Positions 1 through 8,726 are shown, numbered from the stretch's first letter. The stretch: 25,722 nt of DNA from CAYSPU01 sp964432995 (GCA_964432995.1 CAYSPU010000057.1:1-25722); one strand, 5' to 3'. The notes: generated by a model not told the origin, from the sequence alone. Numbers and translations are program-made.

Positions 1-958
1 CCAGGATCTCCAATTCTGGCGGGCCTCCTAGCCTGCTTACTGGATTCGGACCAATGCGCACCCGCAACGAGCAAATCTCCTGCTCCAACAGGAGGATGCG
101 CCGTTGGAGGAGGTCGATCAATCTCGTCCGGCTCTCATTAAGCTCGGTGCCGATGCGCTCCCGGTTAGCAGACGCCGCCGCCGGCAAGGTCTCCAGTTGA
201 ACGCGCAAGTCCATGCCGCGCTCAGTTTCTTCGGTCACGGATGCGAGGAGGTTGCGCAATTGTTGTTGGCGCCCGGGGTCTGCCTCTGGTGTCCGCAATG
301 TCGATTCAGGTAATCCGGTTGGTGGATACTCCTCGCGCTGCAAAAGGCCGAACATTCCGGATCGTACGCCACGAATTCGCATCCCTGCGCCAAAATGCGA
401 CTTGGATGTGTCTGCCTCCTTCTGCATCGCGGTGTTGGATCCTTTTGAACCCAATGTGGAGGCACCATGCTGCTGCACGACGTGGGTCAATTCGTGTGTT
501 AGCAATCTCCGCCCGGCAGTGGTGTGAGGCGCATACTGCCCTTCGCCGAATGTCACATCGTGCCCCACCGTGTAGGCCAGTGCATTTACCGCTCGCGCTG
601 ATTCGACCGCCTTCGCGTCAGTATGCACGCGCACGGCGCTGAAGTCGTGGCCAAGGTGTAGCTCCATTCGCTCGCGCGTCGTCGCGTCAAGTGGGTGGCC
701 GGGTGAGCATAGCACTTCCCGCACCGTCGCCGCCAGAGTCGATGGGACGTAGGAGTTGGAGGCGTATCGTTGAAGGCTCAGCGGTTGCTCTCGGCCCTCG
801 TCAAAAGGGCAGAACAGTCCGGGCGAGTAGCGAGAGGCGGGCTTCTGCTGCCTGAGTGCCAAGGTCACTCTCGCCGTGTTCTGCACGGCACTGCCCATGC
901 GCCCGGTTGGCGAATGAACTGTAGAACTGGGGCTCGTTTTGCTGATGAGCATGAGCAT
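1..958 (-). CDS. DUF4157 (eCIS core domain) protein, C-terminus off window
   Basis: The frame is open from ATG 958 to the left edge (about 319 codons), so the C-terminus is missing. The DUF4157 domain spans roughly residues 70-165: the stretch SPGHPLDATTRERMELHLGH, then the block FSAVRVHTD, then the zincin-like motif HELTHVVQQ with its first His near residue 155. After it come a linker and a Glu/Arg/Leu-rich, probably helical stretch (nt 1-330). The only stop upstream is that of the preceding gene (TAG 1004-1006), in the same frame, 45 nt away, so the two genes are co-transcribed. ATG 898 is an alternative start; neither has a good ribosome site. DUF4157 commonly forms the N-terminal part of eCIS-associated cargo. 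The toxin domain, if any, lies outside the window. The family call is firm; the function is inferred. Confidence 0.88.
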   Translation of the reverse strand, partial: MLMLISKTSPSSTVHSPTGRMGSAVQNTARVTLALRQQKPASRYSPGLFCPFDEGREQPLSLQRYASNSYVPSTLAATVREVLCSPGHPLDATTRERMELHLGHDFSAVRVHTDAKAVESARAVNALAYTVGHDVTFGEGQYAPHTTAGRRLLTHELTHVVQQHGASTLGSKGSNTAMQKEADTSKSHFGAGMRIRGVRSGMFGLLQREEYPPTGLPESTLRTPEADPGRQQQLRNLLASVTEETERGMDLRVQLETLPAAASANRERIGTELNESRTRLIDLLQRRILLLEQEICSLRVRIGPNPVSRLGGPPELEIL

Positions 959-1003
959 CGCGGGATCGCGGTCTGTGGTTCTGCTGCCTTGACACCAGGC
1001 GCT

Positions 1004-3034
1004 CTAGGGCGGTGGCGTTCCCAACGCCGCCGCAATACGCTCGTGGTTGTGAAGGAACTGGCAGCCATCATCGCCAGGACAGGGGCGGTGTCGAGGGTCG
1101 GTTACGAGCGCAGCACGAAAGCGTTCATAGTATCGGTCCCCCTGCTTAAAATACTCTACCAATACCGCCTCAGAGAATCCTTCACCGTAGTCGCTGGTGT
1201 GAGGACCGAACAGAGTCTGTGCACGGGCAATCACTGCAGCCGAAGCTTCTACCGTGCCCTCTTCGGTAAGCAAGTAATCGACGATCTGGTTGACCTGGAT
1301 GTCCGACGGCGGTGATCCCGGCACGGTCAGTTCGTTCCGCTGGACGAGTTCCAGCGCCGTACGCACTTTGATGTTTGCCGGGCCGATGTCGTTCTCGAGC
1401 GTGTTAAGAAGCTTGCTATGGAAATCGAAGAAACGGTCCACGTCGATTGCCCACTCTGGAATGGCGTTGATTACTGCGTTTTGCAGGCTGTCCAACACCC
1501 CGCGTGCACCCCGCTGGGTGTCATATTCGTCGGCGATGGCGCCGGCTACAGCGTGGGCAGGGACCCCGCGGCGCGCGGCAACGGCATTCACGAGCGGAGC
1601 AATGCTGCTGATGAACCGCAATGTCGCGGCGTCGTAGTTCACGGCACTGCTCGGCAAGCAGCGGCAAGGCGCCGCTGTCACTCTCTCGGGCTCCATTTCG
1701 ATCATCGTGACAGCCGGCTGCAATGTGATTTCCACCCGGCGATTCCATGCCAACCCCGGGAGACTACTGTCGGGACCGTGCGCCACCGTCGAGATGCGCT
1801 CGGCCCGGACACCTCCAAGGACCAGCAACTGGAGCACCCGTGACGCCCGCCTTTGCGAGAGGGCGACGTTGTGCGCCTCCGCGCCCTCGCGGCTCGCGTA
1901 TCCGTGCAGCACAACCCTTTGCTCTTCGCCGGCGGCCTGGCCGTGCTCGCGGATGCGCCGCAAGGCGATCGCGAGATGGACGCTCGACTGGGCTTCTCTA
2001 TCCTCGCGCAAGCGGTCGGAGTTGAGAAGGAACCAAAGTATCGATGTTGTGCCTATCTCAGGAGCTTCGGGCTCTGGCTCTGAGCAAGCCTCCGCGGCCG
2101 TGCCGCCAGCCACTTCACGTTGGATATGCATGGGGCCAACTGAAGGACGCGCTCGAGGTTGGAGATCACGGCAAGTCTTGCCTGTCCGCCTGCCCAAGCC
2201 CGTTCCAGCGTCGATCGACGGCCTCTGCTGCTCAAGCTGCCTCTCCTGCTGTACGACATGGACAAGCTCGTGCGCTAGTAACTTGCGCCCAGCAGGCGAA
2301 GCGGGGGCAAACATGCCTGCCCCGAACACAATCCGTGAGCCTACTGTGTACGCGGCTGCGTGCAAGGCATTGGCCGACACCGCCGCAACTTGATCAGTGT
2401 GCACGCGCACGTTACTGAAGCTGCGAGCAAACCTAGGTTCCATGTCATCGCGCGTCGTGAAATCCAGCGGCTGGCCAGGTGAGCCCAAGGCCTCGTGGAT
2501 AACGGACTGAACGGCAGGCGAACCTTCGGATCGGGCGTCTTGGGCCGCTGATTCGTTCCTCCGAAGAAGTTCCTCCTTGCTCTCGCATTGGGCACATTTC
2601 CGTTGGACAGTCTGAGTCGATTGCTCGTTGGACTCGGGGGCATCTTCCCCTTTGAGCGGATCCGGCATTCGCATCACCCTTTCCGCCACGCGGTCGGCTT
2701 CCTGTTCGTATTCATCCCCTGGTTCACTGATGGTGAGCGTGGTCTGCACCCGTGTCGGGCAGGAGTGGCAGGCACCGCCGAAGGGGCAGGCGCGGGGGGT
2801 GGCGAGTGCCAACGGACAGGTGTGCGTGTCCTCTGTGGATGAACGGACCGGCACCTGGCCGAAATCGTGTCCGACATCGGCTGCGGCTTGGTGGCGATCC
2901 TCAGACGCTGCCAGTGGCCACTCGTTTGCATCCGCGTGGTCCAGCGGGGCCAGGCCGGGCCGAGTCCACCAGGTGTGCTCCGGTGCCGAGGCTGGCGCCC
3001 ACCGCGAACGGTTCGATGCCGTCATCCGGGTCAT
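1004..3034 (-). CDS. DUF4157 + OmpA-like + putative lysozyme-like eCIS cargo protein
   Basis: 676 residues. The N-terminus is Cys-rich (CPFGGACHSCP, then QRKCAQCES) and carries EYEQEADRVAERVMRMPDP, which is typical of eCIS DUF4157 proteins. The DUF4157 domain follows, with HELVHVVQQ near residues 255-263. An OmpA C-like peptidoglycan-binding domain spans about 325-440 (LHGYASREGAEAHN ... NRRVEITL). The last 230 residues resemble a goose-type lysozyme/transglycosylase fold: AGAIADEYDT (candidate Glu near 503), then DIGPANIKVRTALEL where such enzymes have a SxGxxQ/TA segment. That last assignment is a weak pattern match. ATG 3034 is chosen because it sits 1 nt after the previous stop (TGA 3038-3036); an in-frame ATG at 3088 would overlap that gene. 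The protein may be a peptidoglycan-targeting effector or a particle-associated wall anchor. No signal peptide is seen, as expected for a particle-loaded protein. Confidence 0.88.
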   Translation of the reverse strand: MTRMTASNRSRWAPASAPEHTWWTRPGLAPLDHADANEWPLAASEDRHQAAADVGHDFGQVPVRSSTEDTHTCPLALATPRACPFGGACHSCPTRVQTTLTISEPGDEYEQEADRVAERVMRMPDPLKGEDAPESNEQSTQTVQRKCAQCESKEELLRRNESAAQDARSEGSPAVQSVIHEALGSPGQPLDFTTRDDMEPRFARSFSNVRVHTDQVAAVSANALHAAAYTVGSRIVFGAGMFAPASPAGRKLLAHELVHVVQQERQLEQQRPSIDAGTGLGRRTGKTCRDLQPRARPSVGPMHIQREVAGGTAAEACSEPEPEAPEIGTTSILWFLLNSDRLREDREAQSSVHLAIALRRIREHGQAAGEEQRVVLHGYASREGAEAHNVALSQRRASRVLQLLVLGGVRAERISTVAHGPDSSLPGLAWNRRVEITLQPAVTMIEMEPERVTAAPCRCLPSSAVNYDAATLRFISSIAPLVNAVAARRGVPAHAVAGAIADEYDTQRGARGVLDSLQNAVINAIPEWAIDVDRFFDFHSKLLNTLENDIGPANIKVRTALELVQRNELTVPGSPPSDIQVNQIVDYLLTEEGTVEASAAVIARAQTLFGPHTSDYGEGFSEAVLVEYFKQGDRYYERFRAALVTDPRHRPCPGDDGCQFLHNHERIAAALGTPPP

Positions 3035-3035
3035 G

Positions 3036-3368
3036 TCATCCGAACTGGTTCGAGCCGCCACTCGAGGTAACGGCGTGGGGTGGCTCAACGGGTTTTGGAA
3101 CCACGGTGCGCATCAGTGCGCGGGCGATTTGGCGGCCCCAGGCGGCGGAATCGGCGTGCGTGGCAAGTTGGACGACTGGGGCTTGCAGGTGGTCCAGGGC
3201 TCGCGAAGTCCAGGCCGTCGAGTCCGCCTGGGCCAGCAGGCGTGTCAGTTCGCGTTCGAGAGCCGCATGCAGGCGCGACGCATCGAGTCCTTGGGCCGGA
3301 AAGCCATCGAGGACGAGGTGTTCGATGTGCAGGCGCACGGCTGGTCCATGGGGGTGGTTCTTGGCCAC
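3036..3368 (-). CDS. Small conserved eCIS-cluster protein of unknown function
   Basis: 110 residues. The core RLHIEHLVLDGFPAQGL followed by LHAALERELTRLLAQ, and the C-terminal GRQIARALM, match a small protein type that I recall lying between the ATPase and DUF4157 genes in eCIS clusters. Its biochemical role is unknown to me. The frame stays open upstream to ATG 3554, but codons 3388-3536 there are a dispersed repeat that also occurs at 19834-19958. I therefore prefer GTG 3368, which has a GGGGAA site about 7 nt upstream. The stop is 1 nt before the start of the DUF4157-OmpA gene, so translation is probably coupled. There is no signal peptide or TM helix, and it is probably cytoplasmic or part of the particle. 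Confidence 0.72.
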   Translation of the reverse strand: MAKNHPHGPAVRLHIEHLVLDGFPAQGLDASRLHAALERELTRLLAQADSTAWTSRALDHLQAPVVQLATHADSAAWGRQIARALMRTVVPKPVEPPHAVTSSGGSNQFG

Positions 3369-3387
3369 AGGGGTTCCCCGGGAACGT

Positions 3388-3536
3388 GTAGGGCACGACT
3401 CCGAGCAAAGCTCGCGAGTAGATCTCCACATTGCGCCGGAGCCAAGTGATTCGTTGACTACACCATGCGGCGCCCTCGGAGAAGTCGTCCTACCTTTCAC
3501 GCGAAGTGGTGTCCCAGAATGGGTGGGGGGATTCAT
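3388..3536 (-). repeat. MITE-like dispersed repeat, copy 1
   Basis: Read on the minus strand this begins ATGAATCCCCCCACCC and ends GTGCCCTAC. It aligns along its length with plus-strand 19834-19958. The inner part (3388-3493) is bounded by imperfect terminal inverted repeats, GTAGGACG against CGTGCCCTAC. The copy occupies most of the only large gap (3369-3647) in this operon, between the ATPase gene and the 110-residue gene. It also extends the downstream frame with repeat-derived codons. No transposase is present; it looks like a non-autonomous repeat. Confidence 0.75.
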
Positions 3537-3647
3537 GGGAATCTCAGGGCTCATCCCCCCACACCGTCCTGGAACACTCTCCTGGACGCGGACTTTGCCG
3601 GCCTTGGCCAGCGTGGTGGAGCGTGGCGGTGAAGGGCTTGACGTATT

Positions 3648-5672
3648 TCACATCCAGCCTTTCGTTTCGGCTTCGGTCAGCGGTTTCTCGAGTTTGGCGT
3701 ACTCGGTGCGGGCGGCGCGGAGGATGTGACTCATGCGCACGGACTGGCCGTCGTCGGCCGCGAGAAAGGCCGCGTTCAGGGCAATGTTGCGGATGTTCCC
3801 GCCGGGGATGTTGAGGCACGACAGCTTGCGCGGGTCCAGGCCCTCCGTCGGGGTGTTGGCCGGGAAGATGCGTCGCCAGATCTCCGCGCGCAGTGCGGCG
3901 TCCGGGAAAGGGAACTGGACAACGAACCGGATGCGCCGCAGGAAGGCCGTGTCGAGAGCGGTCTTGAGGTTCGTGGTCAGGATGGCGAGGCCGCGGTAGG
4001 CTTCCGTGCGCTGCAGGAGGTAGCTGACTTCGATATTGGCGTAGCGATCGTGACTGTCTCGGACCTCGCTGCGTTTGCCGAACAAGGCGTCGGCCTCGTC
4101 GAAGAGCAGGATCACGCCGCTGTCTTCGGCCGCGTCGAACACGCGGCGCAGGTTCTTCTCGGTTTCGCCGATGTATTTGTTGACGACCTGGCTGAGGTCA
4201 ATGCGGTAGAGATCGAGTTCGAGTTCACGGGCCAGGACCTCGGCGGCCATCGTTTTTCCGGTCCCGCTCGGCCCGGCGAACAGGGCGCTGATCCCCAACC
4301 CACGATTGCACTTGGCCGAGAATCCCCAGACGTCATAGACGCGGAAACGCTGGCGCACCTGAGCCGCGATCTCGCGCAGGACCCGGAGCTGTTCCTCGGG
4401 CAGGATGAGGTCGTCCCAGTTGGCGACGGGCGGCAGGCGCTGGGCGAGATCATCGAGTCGGGGACGGGTGTGCTCCCGGCAGAGTTCCCATAGCCGTGCC
4501 GGCAACGCGCCGGATTCGGCCGGTGGGTCCCCCTGGAGAACGGCGGCGCTGGTCGCGCGGATGTCGTCGGCGCTCAAACTGAATTGGGTGACGATGCGTT
4601 CCAACTGCCCGTCCAGGCATTCCGAGGCGGATCCCAGGGTTTGCTCCCAGAGCTGTTTTTGCTCGGCGAGAGTGGGTTTGGTCACCTCGAAACGCAGGAC
4701 GGGCCTGTGGCGGGCCCGCCACGGATCCCGTTTGCTCACGAGCACGAGGCCGCGGATGCTGTCGAGGAACGGCGCCACCCCGCGGGCAAGCTCGGTCTCT
4801 TCCATCTCGTCGAGTTCGAGCAGGAGTGCGGCCCGGCCGAGCACGGCCTCGCGTTCCCAGAGTCGGGCGAGGCTGTCCCGTTCGGGGGCTGCTACCGGCA
4901 CGTCGGAAGCGCGGAGCGCGTGGAGACAGAAGCCCAGGGCCGTGCAGGCGGCGGCGGCGACCGTTCGCCGGCCGGCCGGGTCGGAGCCTCCGAGTTGGAT
5001 GATCGGCAGGACGCGATCCGGCCGGCCCCGGGTCAGGACGCGGGCGATGCGCCGGGCCAGGTCCGTTTGGGAGGCCGGCAGATCGTCCGCCGGGCCGATG
5101 GGTTGCACCAGAGCCTGCAGCCGGTCGTCGAGACCGTTGACCCCGGTCAGGAAGTGGAGCACCCGCTCGTCAATCCGCAGCGGAGCATTCGTGAGGATTT
5201 CTCCACTGCCGACTTCCAGGAGGTGCCAGCGGCGGAGTGGTCCGGCGGGCGACAGCGCGCTCCAGTGGGCACCCGGCAAGGTGCCAAGGGCCAGACTGAA
5301 GGTTGGACTCGTGCTCCGGCTGTCGCCCTGAAGTGCGGCGATCAACCCGCCGAACTTCGAGTCCAAGCTTGGCCCGGCGCAGAGCAGGAGGAGATCGCGT
5401 TCAAACGGCGAAAGGCCGAACGCAGCGCACCCCACGTCGAGCGCGAACAGCGGTTCGGGCGGTGATCCCGTTTTGGCGGGGGCGGCTGGAGGTTCTGCGT
5501 CCGGATCGGGAGGGGTGGATTCCGGCGGGAGCGATTGCGCGGACGAGGAGAGGGGCGGCGGGTTGCGGTCGCGATCCAGGCGCAGTTCGAGGGCGCGGCG
5601 CACGGAGTTCAGCCGTGCCATCAGGTGCTGCTGATTGGCCTCGAGCCAGTGGCTGGGGGCGGGTGGTTTCAC
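3648..5672 (-). CDS. eCIS AAA+ ATPase (Afp15/Pvc15 type)
   Basis: 674 residues. The N-terminal half is a winged/helical eCIS-ATPase region, with a variable Pro-rich linker (residues 37-75) and a degenerate AAA-like fold. The C-terminal AAA+ module carries Walker A GPSGTGKT (about 465-472), Walker B LLFDEADALFG (about 520-530), the sensor-1 segment ILTTNLK, and the arginine region AFLRRIRFVVQFPFP, followed by a small lid domain. This family is present in nearly all eCIS loci and is thought to act in assembly or remodelling of the particle, close to the DUF4255 terminator protein. The start overlaps the DUF4255 gene by 4 nt (ATGA), so the two are translationally coupled. All catalytic motifs are intact. 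The product is cytoplasmic. Confidence 0.95.
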   Translation of the reverse strand: MKPPAPSHWLEANQQHLMARLNSVRRALELRLDRDRNPPPLSSSAQSLPPESTPPDPDAEPPAAPAKTGSPPEPLFALDVGCAAFGLSPFERDLLLLCAGPSLDSKFGGLIAALQGDSRSTSPTFSLALGTLPGAHWSALSPAGPLRRWHLLEVGSGEILTNAPLRIDERVLHFLTGVNGLDDRLQALVQPIGPADDLPASQTDLARRIARVLTRGRPDRVLPIIQLGGSDPAGRRTVAAAACTALGFCLHALRASDVPVAAPERDSLARLWEREAVLGRAALLLELDEMEETELARGVAPFLDSIRGLVLVSKRDPWRARHRPVLRFEVTKPTLAEQKQLWEQTLGSASECLDGQLERIVTQFSLSADDIRATSAAVLQGDPPAESGALPARLWELCREHTRPRLDDLAQRLPPVANWDDLILPEEQLRVLREIAAQVRQRFRVYDVWGFSAKCNRGLGISALFAGPSGTGKTMAAEVLARELELDLYRIDLSQVVNKYIGETEKNLRRVFDAAEDSGVILLFDEADALFGKRSEVRDSHDRYANIEVSYLLQRTEAYRGLAILTTNLKTALDTAFLRRIRFVVQFPFPDAALRAEIWRRIFPANTPTEGLDPRKLSCLNIPGGNIRNIALNAAFLAADDGQSVRMSHILRAARTEYAKLEKPLTEAETKGWM

Positions 5673-7018
5673 GGGATGACGACCTGAGGCGAGGTGAAGC
5701 GGCCGGTTGCGTCGGAGCCCAGAGGGCTTTCCGCGCCGTCCACCTGAAGGCGCGCGAGGTAGGTGCCGGCCTGGACGTCGTCGATGGCGACTGAAACCGT
5801 GGCGCTGGGACCTGGCGGGCTTGCCAGGGCCAAAGAGGGAGCGGGGAAGCTGTAGGCCCGTGGTGACGGCGCATCCTCAGGAGGGCTGGCCATCGAGGTG
5901 ACCAACTCATTCAGGAGCAGGACGACACGCTGGCTCGGACCGATGTCCGGGGCGACGGTCAGTTGGACTGTGGCGGAGCGCAGGCCGCCGCCCATGTCCA
6001 CCACGTCCGACACGCCGATCGGTTCAACGATCCGCGGACGCAACACGAAGGCGGTCAGGTTGGACTCGACGCCGTGATGAGAGACGGGCGGTTCTCCCAT
6101 CAACAGACGGTGAACGACTTGGACGCCTTGCATGCCGGCTTCGAGCCCGGCCGGAAGCGCCACGACAATCCGGGTGTCGGTCACATCGGCGCTGTCGGGA
6201 GCAGCCTCGATCCCGCCGATGCGGACAATGGTCTCCTCGCCGCGGAGCTGTTGGCCGCGGATGACGAGGAGGTGCCCGGCTAGGATGGGCTCGTTCGAGA
6301 GGATCGGCGCGTCGTCGGTGGCCTGGGACTGGATTTGTTCGATGACCGGATGGCGAAACGGGACTGCGTAGAGCTTCCGGGCCCGAACGGGCAGGGCGGA
6401 TCGAGTCGGGCGCTGGCTCTCGATCAACACCACGGAAACCACATAGGCGGCCGTCGGACGGTATTTCGCTTGGAAGACGGTCCAGAGTTTCGCGAGTTCT
6501 TCCGTGCTCAGGGTCTCGGGTGTGATCTTGATCTGTTCGACTTGTTCGGCGAGGTCGGAGTTGGTCAGGGCTTGCAGGTTGGCTGGCAGACCGGTGGTGA
6601 CTGGCAGCGACGCAGTTGGAGCCAATGCGGTGCGGATGAGCTCGCGGCTCAAGACGGGCGTTTCGTGCAGCAACTGCATGCCGTACCCGAGCAGGATCTC
6701 GGCATGGCAATCATGCGTGCCATAAGCGGTGAGAAGGTAATGGAGGTCCAGCGCCAGGGGCGGATTGCTGACGCGTTCCCCCCGGTCGTTGTGTGACGGC
6801 AGCCCGACGTTGCGCCAGCCGGGGTTGGGGGAGACCTGGTACAGATAAAGGTTGAGCTGGCTCCTGCCCTTCTCGGGATCAAGCTCGATGCGGTCGGGCG
6901 GCAGCACGGAAACAGTGACTTCGCCCACTGTCGAAGAGAGGCTGTTGTCGACGACGCCGTTGTCGAGCAAGTCTTTCAACACGGCGGTCACGGAGGCAAT
7001 GGCCAGGGCGTTGCTCAT
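5669..7018 (-). CDS. DUF4255 tail-terminator protein (Afp16/Pvc16 type)
   Basis: 449 residues. Residues 1-190 form the DUF4255 (Pvc16 N-terminal) domain: it starts MSNALAIASVTAVLKDLLDN, has LNLYLYQVSPNPGWRN, then LALDLHYLLTAYG and a block ending LLHETPVLS. In Afp/PVC particles this protein caps the sheath/tube end and fixes tail length. The C-terminal half (about 230-449) contains two beta-rich, IPT/TIG-like segments (GHLLVIRGQQLRGEETIVRI; VVLLLNELVTS), longer than a minimal Pvc16, and may decorate the particle end. It overlaps both neighbours by 4 nt (ATGA junctions at 7015-7018 and 5669-5672), as expected for tightly coupled structural genes. The family call is firm; the role of the extension is inferred. 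Confidence 0.93.
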   Translation of the reverse strand: MSNALAIASVTAVLKDLLDNGVVDNSLSSTVGEVTVSVLPPDRIELDPEKGRSQLNLYLYQVSPNPGWRNVGLPSHNDRGERVSNPPLALDLHYLLTAYGTHDCHAEILLGYGMQLLHETPVLSRELIRTALAPTASLPVTTGLPANLQALTNSDLAEQVEQIKITPETLSTEELAKLWTVFQAKYRPTAAYVVSVVLIESQRPTRSALPVRARKLYAVPFRHPVIEQIQSQATDDAPILSNEPILAGHLLVIRGQQLRGEETIVRIGGIEAAPDSADVTDTRIVVALPAGLEAGMQGVQVVHRLLMGEPPVSHHGVESNLTAFVLRPRIVEPIGVSDVVDMGGGLRSATVQLTVAPDIGPSQRVVLLLNELVTSMASPPEDAPSPRAYSFPAPSLALASPPGPSATVSVAIDDVQAGTYLARLQVDGAESPLGSDATGRFTSPQVVIP

Positions 7019-7974
7019 CGCCGGGAGGGGTGGCGTGCTTTCAAGTAATCGTCAAGCGACAGCCGGGGCCGCGGGAGAGGGGGTTGCTTCGGGGCAACGG
7101 ATGGGGTCAGCACGGCGCGCACTTCGACCCTGCCGATGGTGACCGAGACGGGGGGCGCGGGCGCGCGGTTGTCCGCCACGCGCGACGAGGACTCTCCGGC
7201 GGCCGACGGCGTCGGCTCAGGCGGGGAGATGCGGACCGCCGCCGCATCTGCGGTGGTGGCGGCTCGCGCGGTATGGACGCGGCGGCGGAAGGTTTCGATC
7301 GAGGTGGCTGGTGGTGCGACGGGCGGCTCCAGCGGAGTGTCCGTGGCCGGGCCGGGGCTGGAGACCGGCCGGTGCCCGGAGACCGGCTCCAGCACGGCGC
7401 CCGGCGTCGCTTGCGCAGCCGAGGTTGGGGAGGCCCCGTTGATCGGCGCAGGCGGCTCTGGCGATGCTTGGTCGAGCAGGCTGGGTTGCTCCGGACGGGG
7501 CGGTTGGATGCTCGGGACCGCACCCTCAGGCCGGTAGGGAGTTGCACCCGGCCGCACCATGGGCGCCGATCCGCCGGCGGGAACCCGCGGGGGATGCGTT
7601 TCCGTCGGTGTTGCTTCCGCAGGAGGCATTGGAGGCAAGGCCTCATTGCGAGTGGAGGCCGACGGCGACGTGGCGGGCGGCGGTGCCGGTTCCTGACGTG
7701 GCCCTTCGGTATCGGGGGACCGACTGTCGGTGGCCGGCACCGGGGTCCGAAGCGCGCCGCCGCCCCGAAAGCCCGGTGCCGAGGTCATCGAGGCGGCCTG
7801 CGAGCCTCGCGGCGAGTCGTCCATCCTCGGACCCGGAGCGGTCTCCGGGAACAGCGGATCGACGACGATCGGCGCTGCCATCGGAGCGGATGGGCGCGCA
7901 CCACCAACCCGCGGCCTCAAGGCCGAGGCGGGCTCGAGGGTCCTGGCGATGAGGCGTTCGAGGAAGTCGCTCAT
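7015..7974 (-). CDS. Proline-rich eCIS-associated protein with conserved ends
   Basis: 319 residues. Only the ends look folded or conserved: N-terminal MSDFLERLIARTLEPASALR and C-terminal VSVTIGRVEVRAV followed by RPRLSLDDYLKAR. The roughly 220 residues between are rich in Pro, Ala, Ser and Thr, have low complexity and are probably disordered. Proteins with this short-helix, long-linker, SLDDYL-tail design are a recurrent uncharacterised part of eCIS clusters (from memory of the families). ATG 7974 overlaps the stop of the baseplate gene (4 nt), and the stop overlaps the DUF4255 start (4 nt). A tether or scaffold linking two particle parts is a reasonable guess only. There is no signal peptide or TM helix. 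Confidence 0.8.
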   Translation of the reverse strand: MSDFLERLIARTLEPASALRPRVGGARPSAPMAAPIVVDPLFPETAPGPRMDDSPRGSQAASMTSAPGFRGGGALRTPVPATDSRSPDTEGPRQEPAPPPATSPSASTRNEALPPMPPAEATPTETHPPRVPAGGSAPMVRPGATPYRPEGAVPSIQPPRPEQPSLLDQASPEPPAPINGASPTSAAQATPGAVLEPVSGHRPVSSPGPATDTPLEPPVAPPATSIETFRRRVHTARAATTADAAAVRISPPEPTPSAAGESSSRVADNRAPAPPVSVTIGRVEVRAVLTPSVAPKQPPLPRPRLSLDDYLKARHPSRR

Positions 7975-8726
7975 CCGTTGACGAGTTTCAGGTAGAACTG
8001 CCTGCGGGCAGGGCTGAGGCCGAGGATGTCGTGTTCGCTCCAGCCGTAGGCCGAGGCCAGCAGGTGGACTTCCGTCAGTGAGCGCTGGGCCCAGGCGCTG
8101 ATCTCACTCCACAGGAACGAGACGATGTCCAACGGCACCTCCCAGCGGTGGTGGCACTTCGGGCATTGGGCGCGGAGCTGAATGTCCGCGAGTGGGTCCG
8201 CCTCGGCCATGCGGTCGGTGATGGAGAGGATCAGGGTCTCCGTCAGTTGTTGACTCGGGATCTCCACGCCGGCCCGCCGGACACCGAGGAGGCAGCTTTC
8301 GAGGAGACGTTGCCGGTTGGAACGGGGCTCTGCGTCCGCGGGCAGGGCGGCGAGGTCCCGGCTCGTCGGCAGCCGAAAGCTCGCTTCATAGCCGTCGCGG
8401 ACGACCATGAACGGTTCACCGCCTTCGTTCCACGGCACCGAGGCGAGCTCGTCGGCGTTCACGCGCACCTCGATCTCCTCTTTGCAGGCGGGGCAGGCGG
8501 TGAGCCCCGCCATTTCCGGACCGAAGAGGGCCGCCCGAAGGTTGAGCAGAGCGAAGTCGCGCTGGCCGATTGTGAGCCGGGCGATCTCCTCCACGGGCTG
8601 CCTGAGCCACGCGGTCAACAGCAGCAGCCCCTGGCCGAGGAGGGATTGCGCGCCCGCCCGCTCCCAGAGCGCCAACAACTCGACCGGCAGGGGGCGCGGG
8701 CGACGGTCAGGGTCTGAGCTGCACAC
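7971..8726 (-). CDS. T4 gp26-like baseplate protein with two CxxC knuckles
   Basis: 251 residues. It resembles the T4 baseplate (gp26-like) family found in eCIS and Myoviridae clusters: a helical N-terminus (LLALWERAGAQSLL, LTIGQRDFALLNLRAALFG), Cys pair CPAC at residues 78-81, Cys pair CPKC at 188-191, and a helical C-terminus ending YGWSEHDILGLSPARRQFYL. The two CxxC pairs probably form one zinc site. The start is GTG 8726; an in-frame TGA lies two codons upstream, so no earlier start is possible. The gene lies 63 nt after the protease gene and overlaps the proline-rich gene by 4 nt. It probably works in baseplate assembly. Confidence 0.85.
   Translation of the reverse strand: MCSSDPDRRPRPLPVELLALWERAGAQSLLGQGLLLLTAWLRQPVEEIARLTIGQRDFALLNLRAALFGPEMAGLTACPACKEEIEVRVNADELASVPWNEGGEPFMVVRDGYEASFRLPTSRDLAALPADAEPRSNRQRLLESCLLGVRRAGVEIPSQQLTETLILSITDRMAEADPLADIQLRAQCPKCHHRWEVPLDIVSFLWSEISAWAQRSLTEVHLLASAYGWSEHDILGLSPARRQFYLKLVNG

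Noticed and set aside
770..1315. Plus-strand open frame of 181 codons
   Set aside because: It is antisense to the two DUF4157 genes, which show clear domain motifs on the minus strand. GC-rich DNA makes such shadow frames common.
3726..4493. Plus-strand open frame of 255 codons
   Set aside because: Antisense to the AAA+ ATPase domain, including the Walker motifs; no domain-like features of its own.
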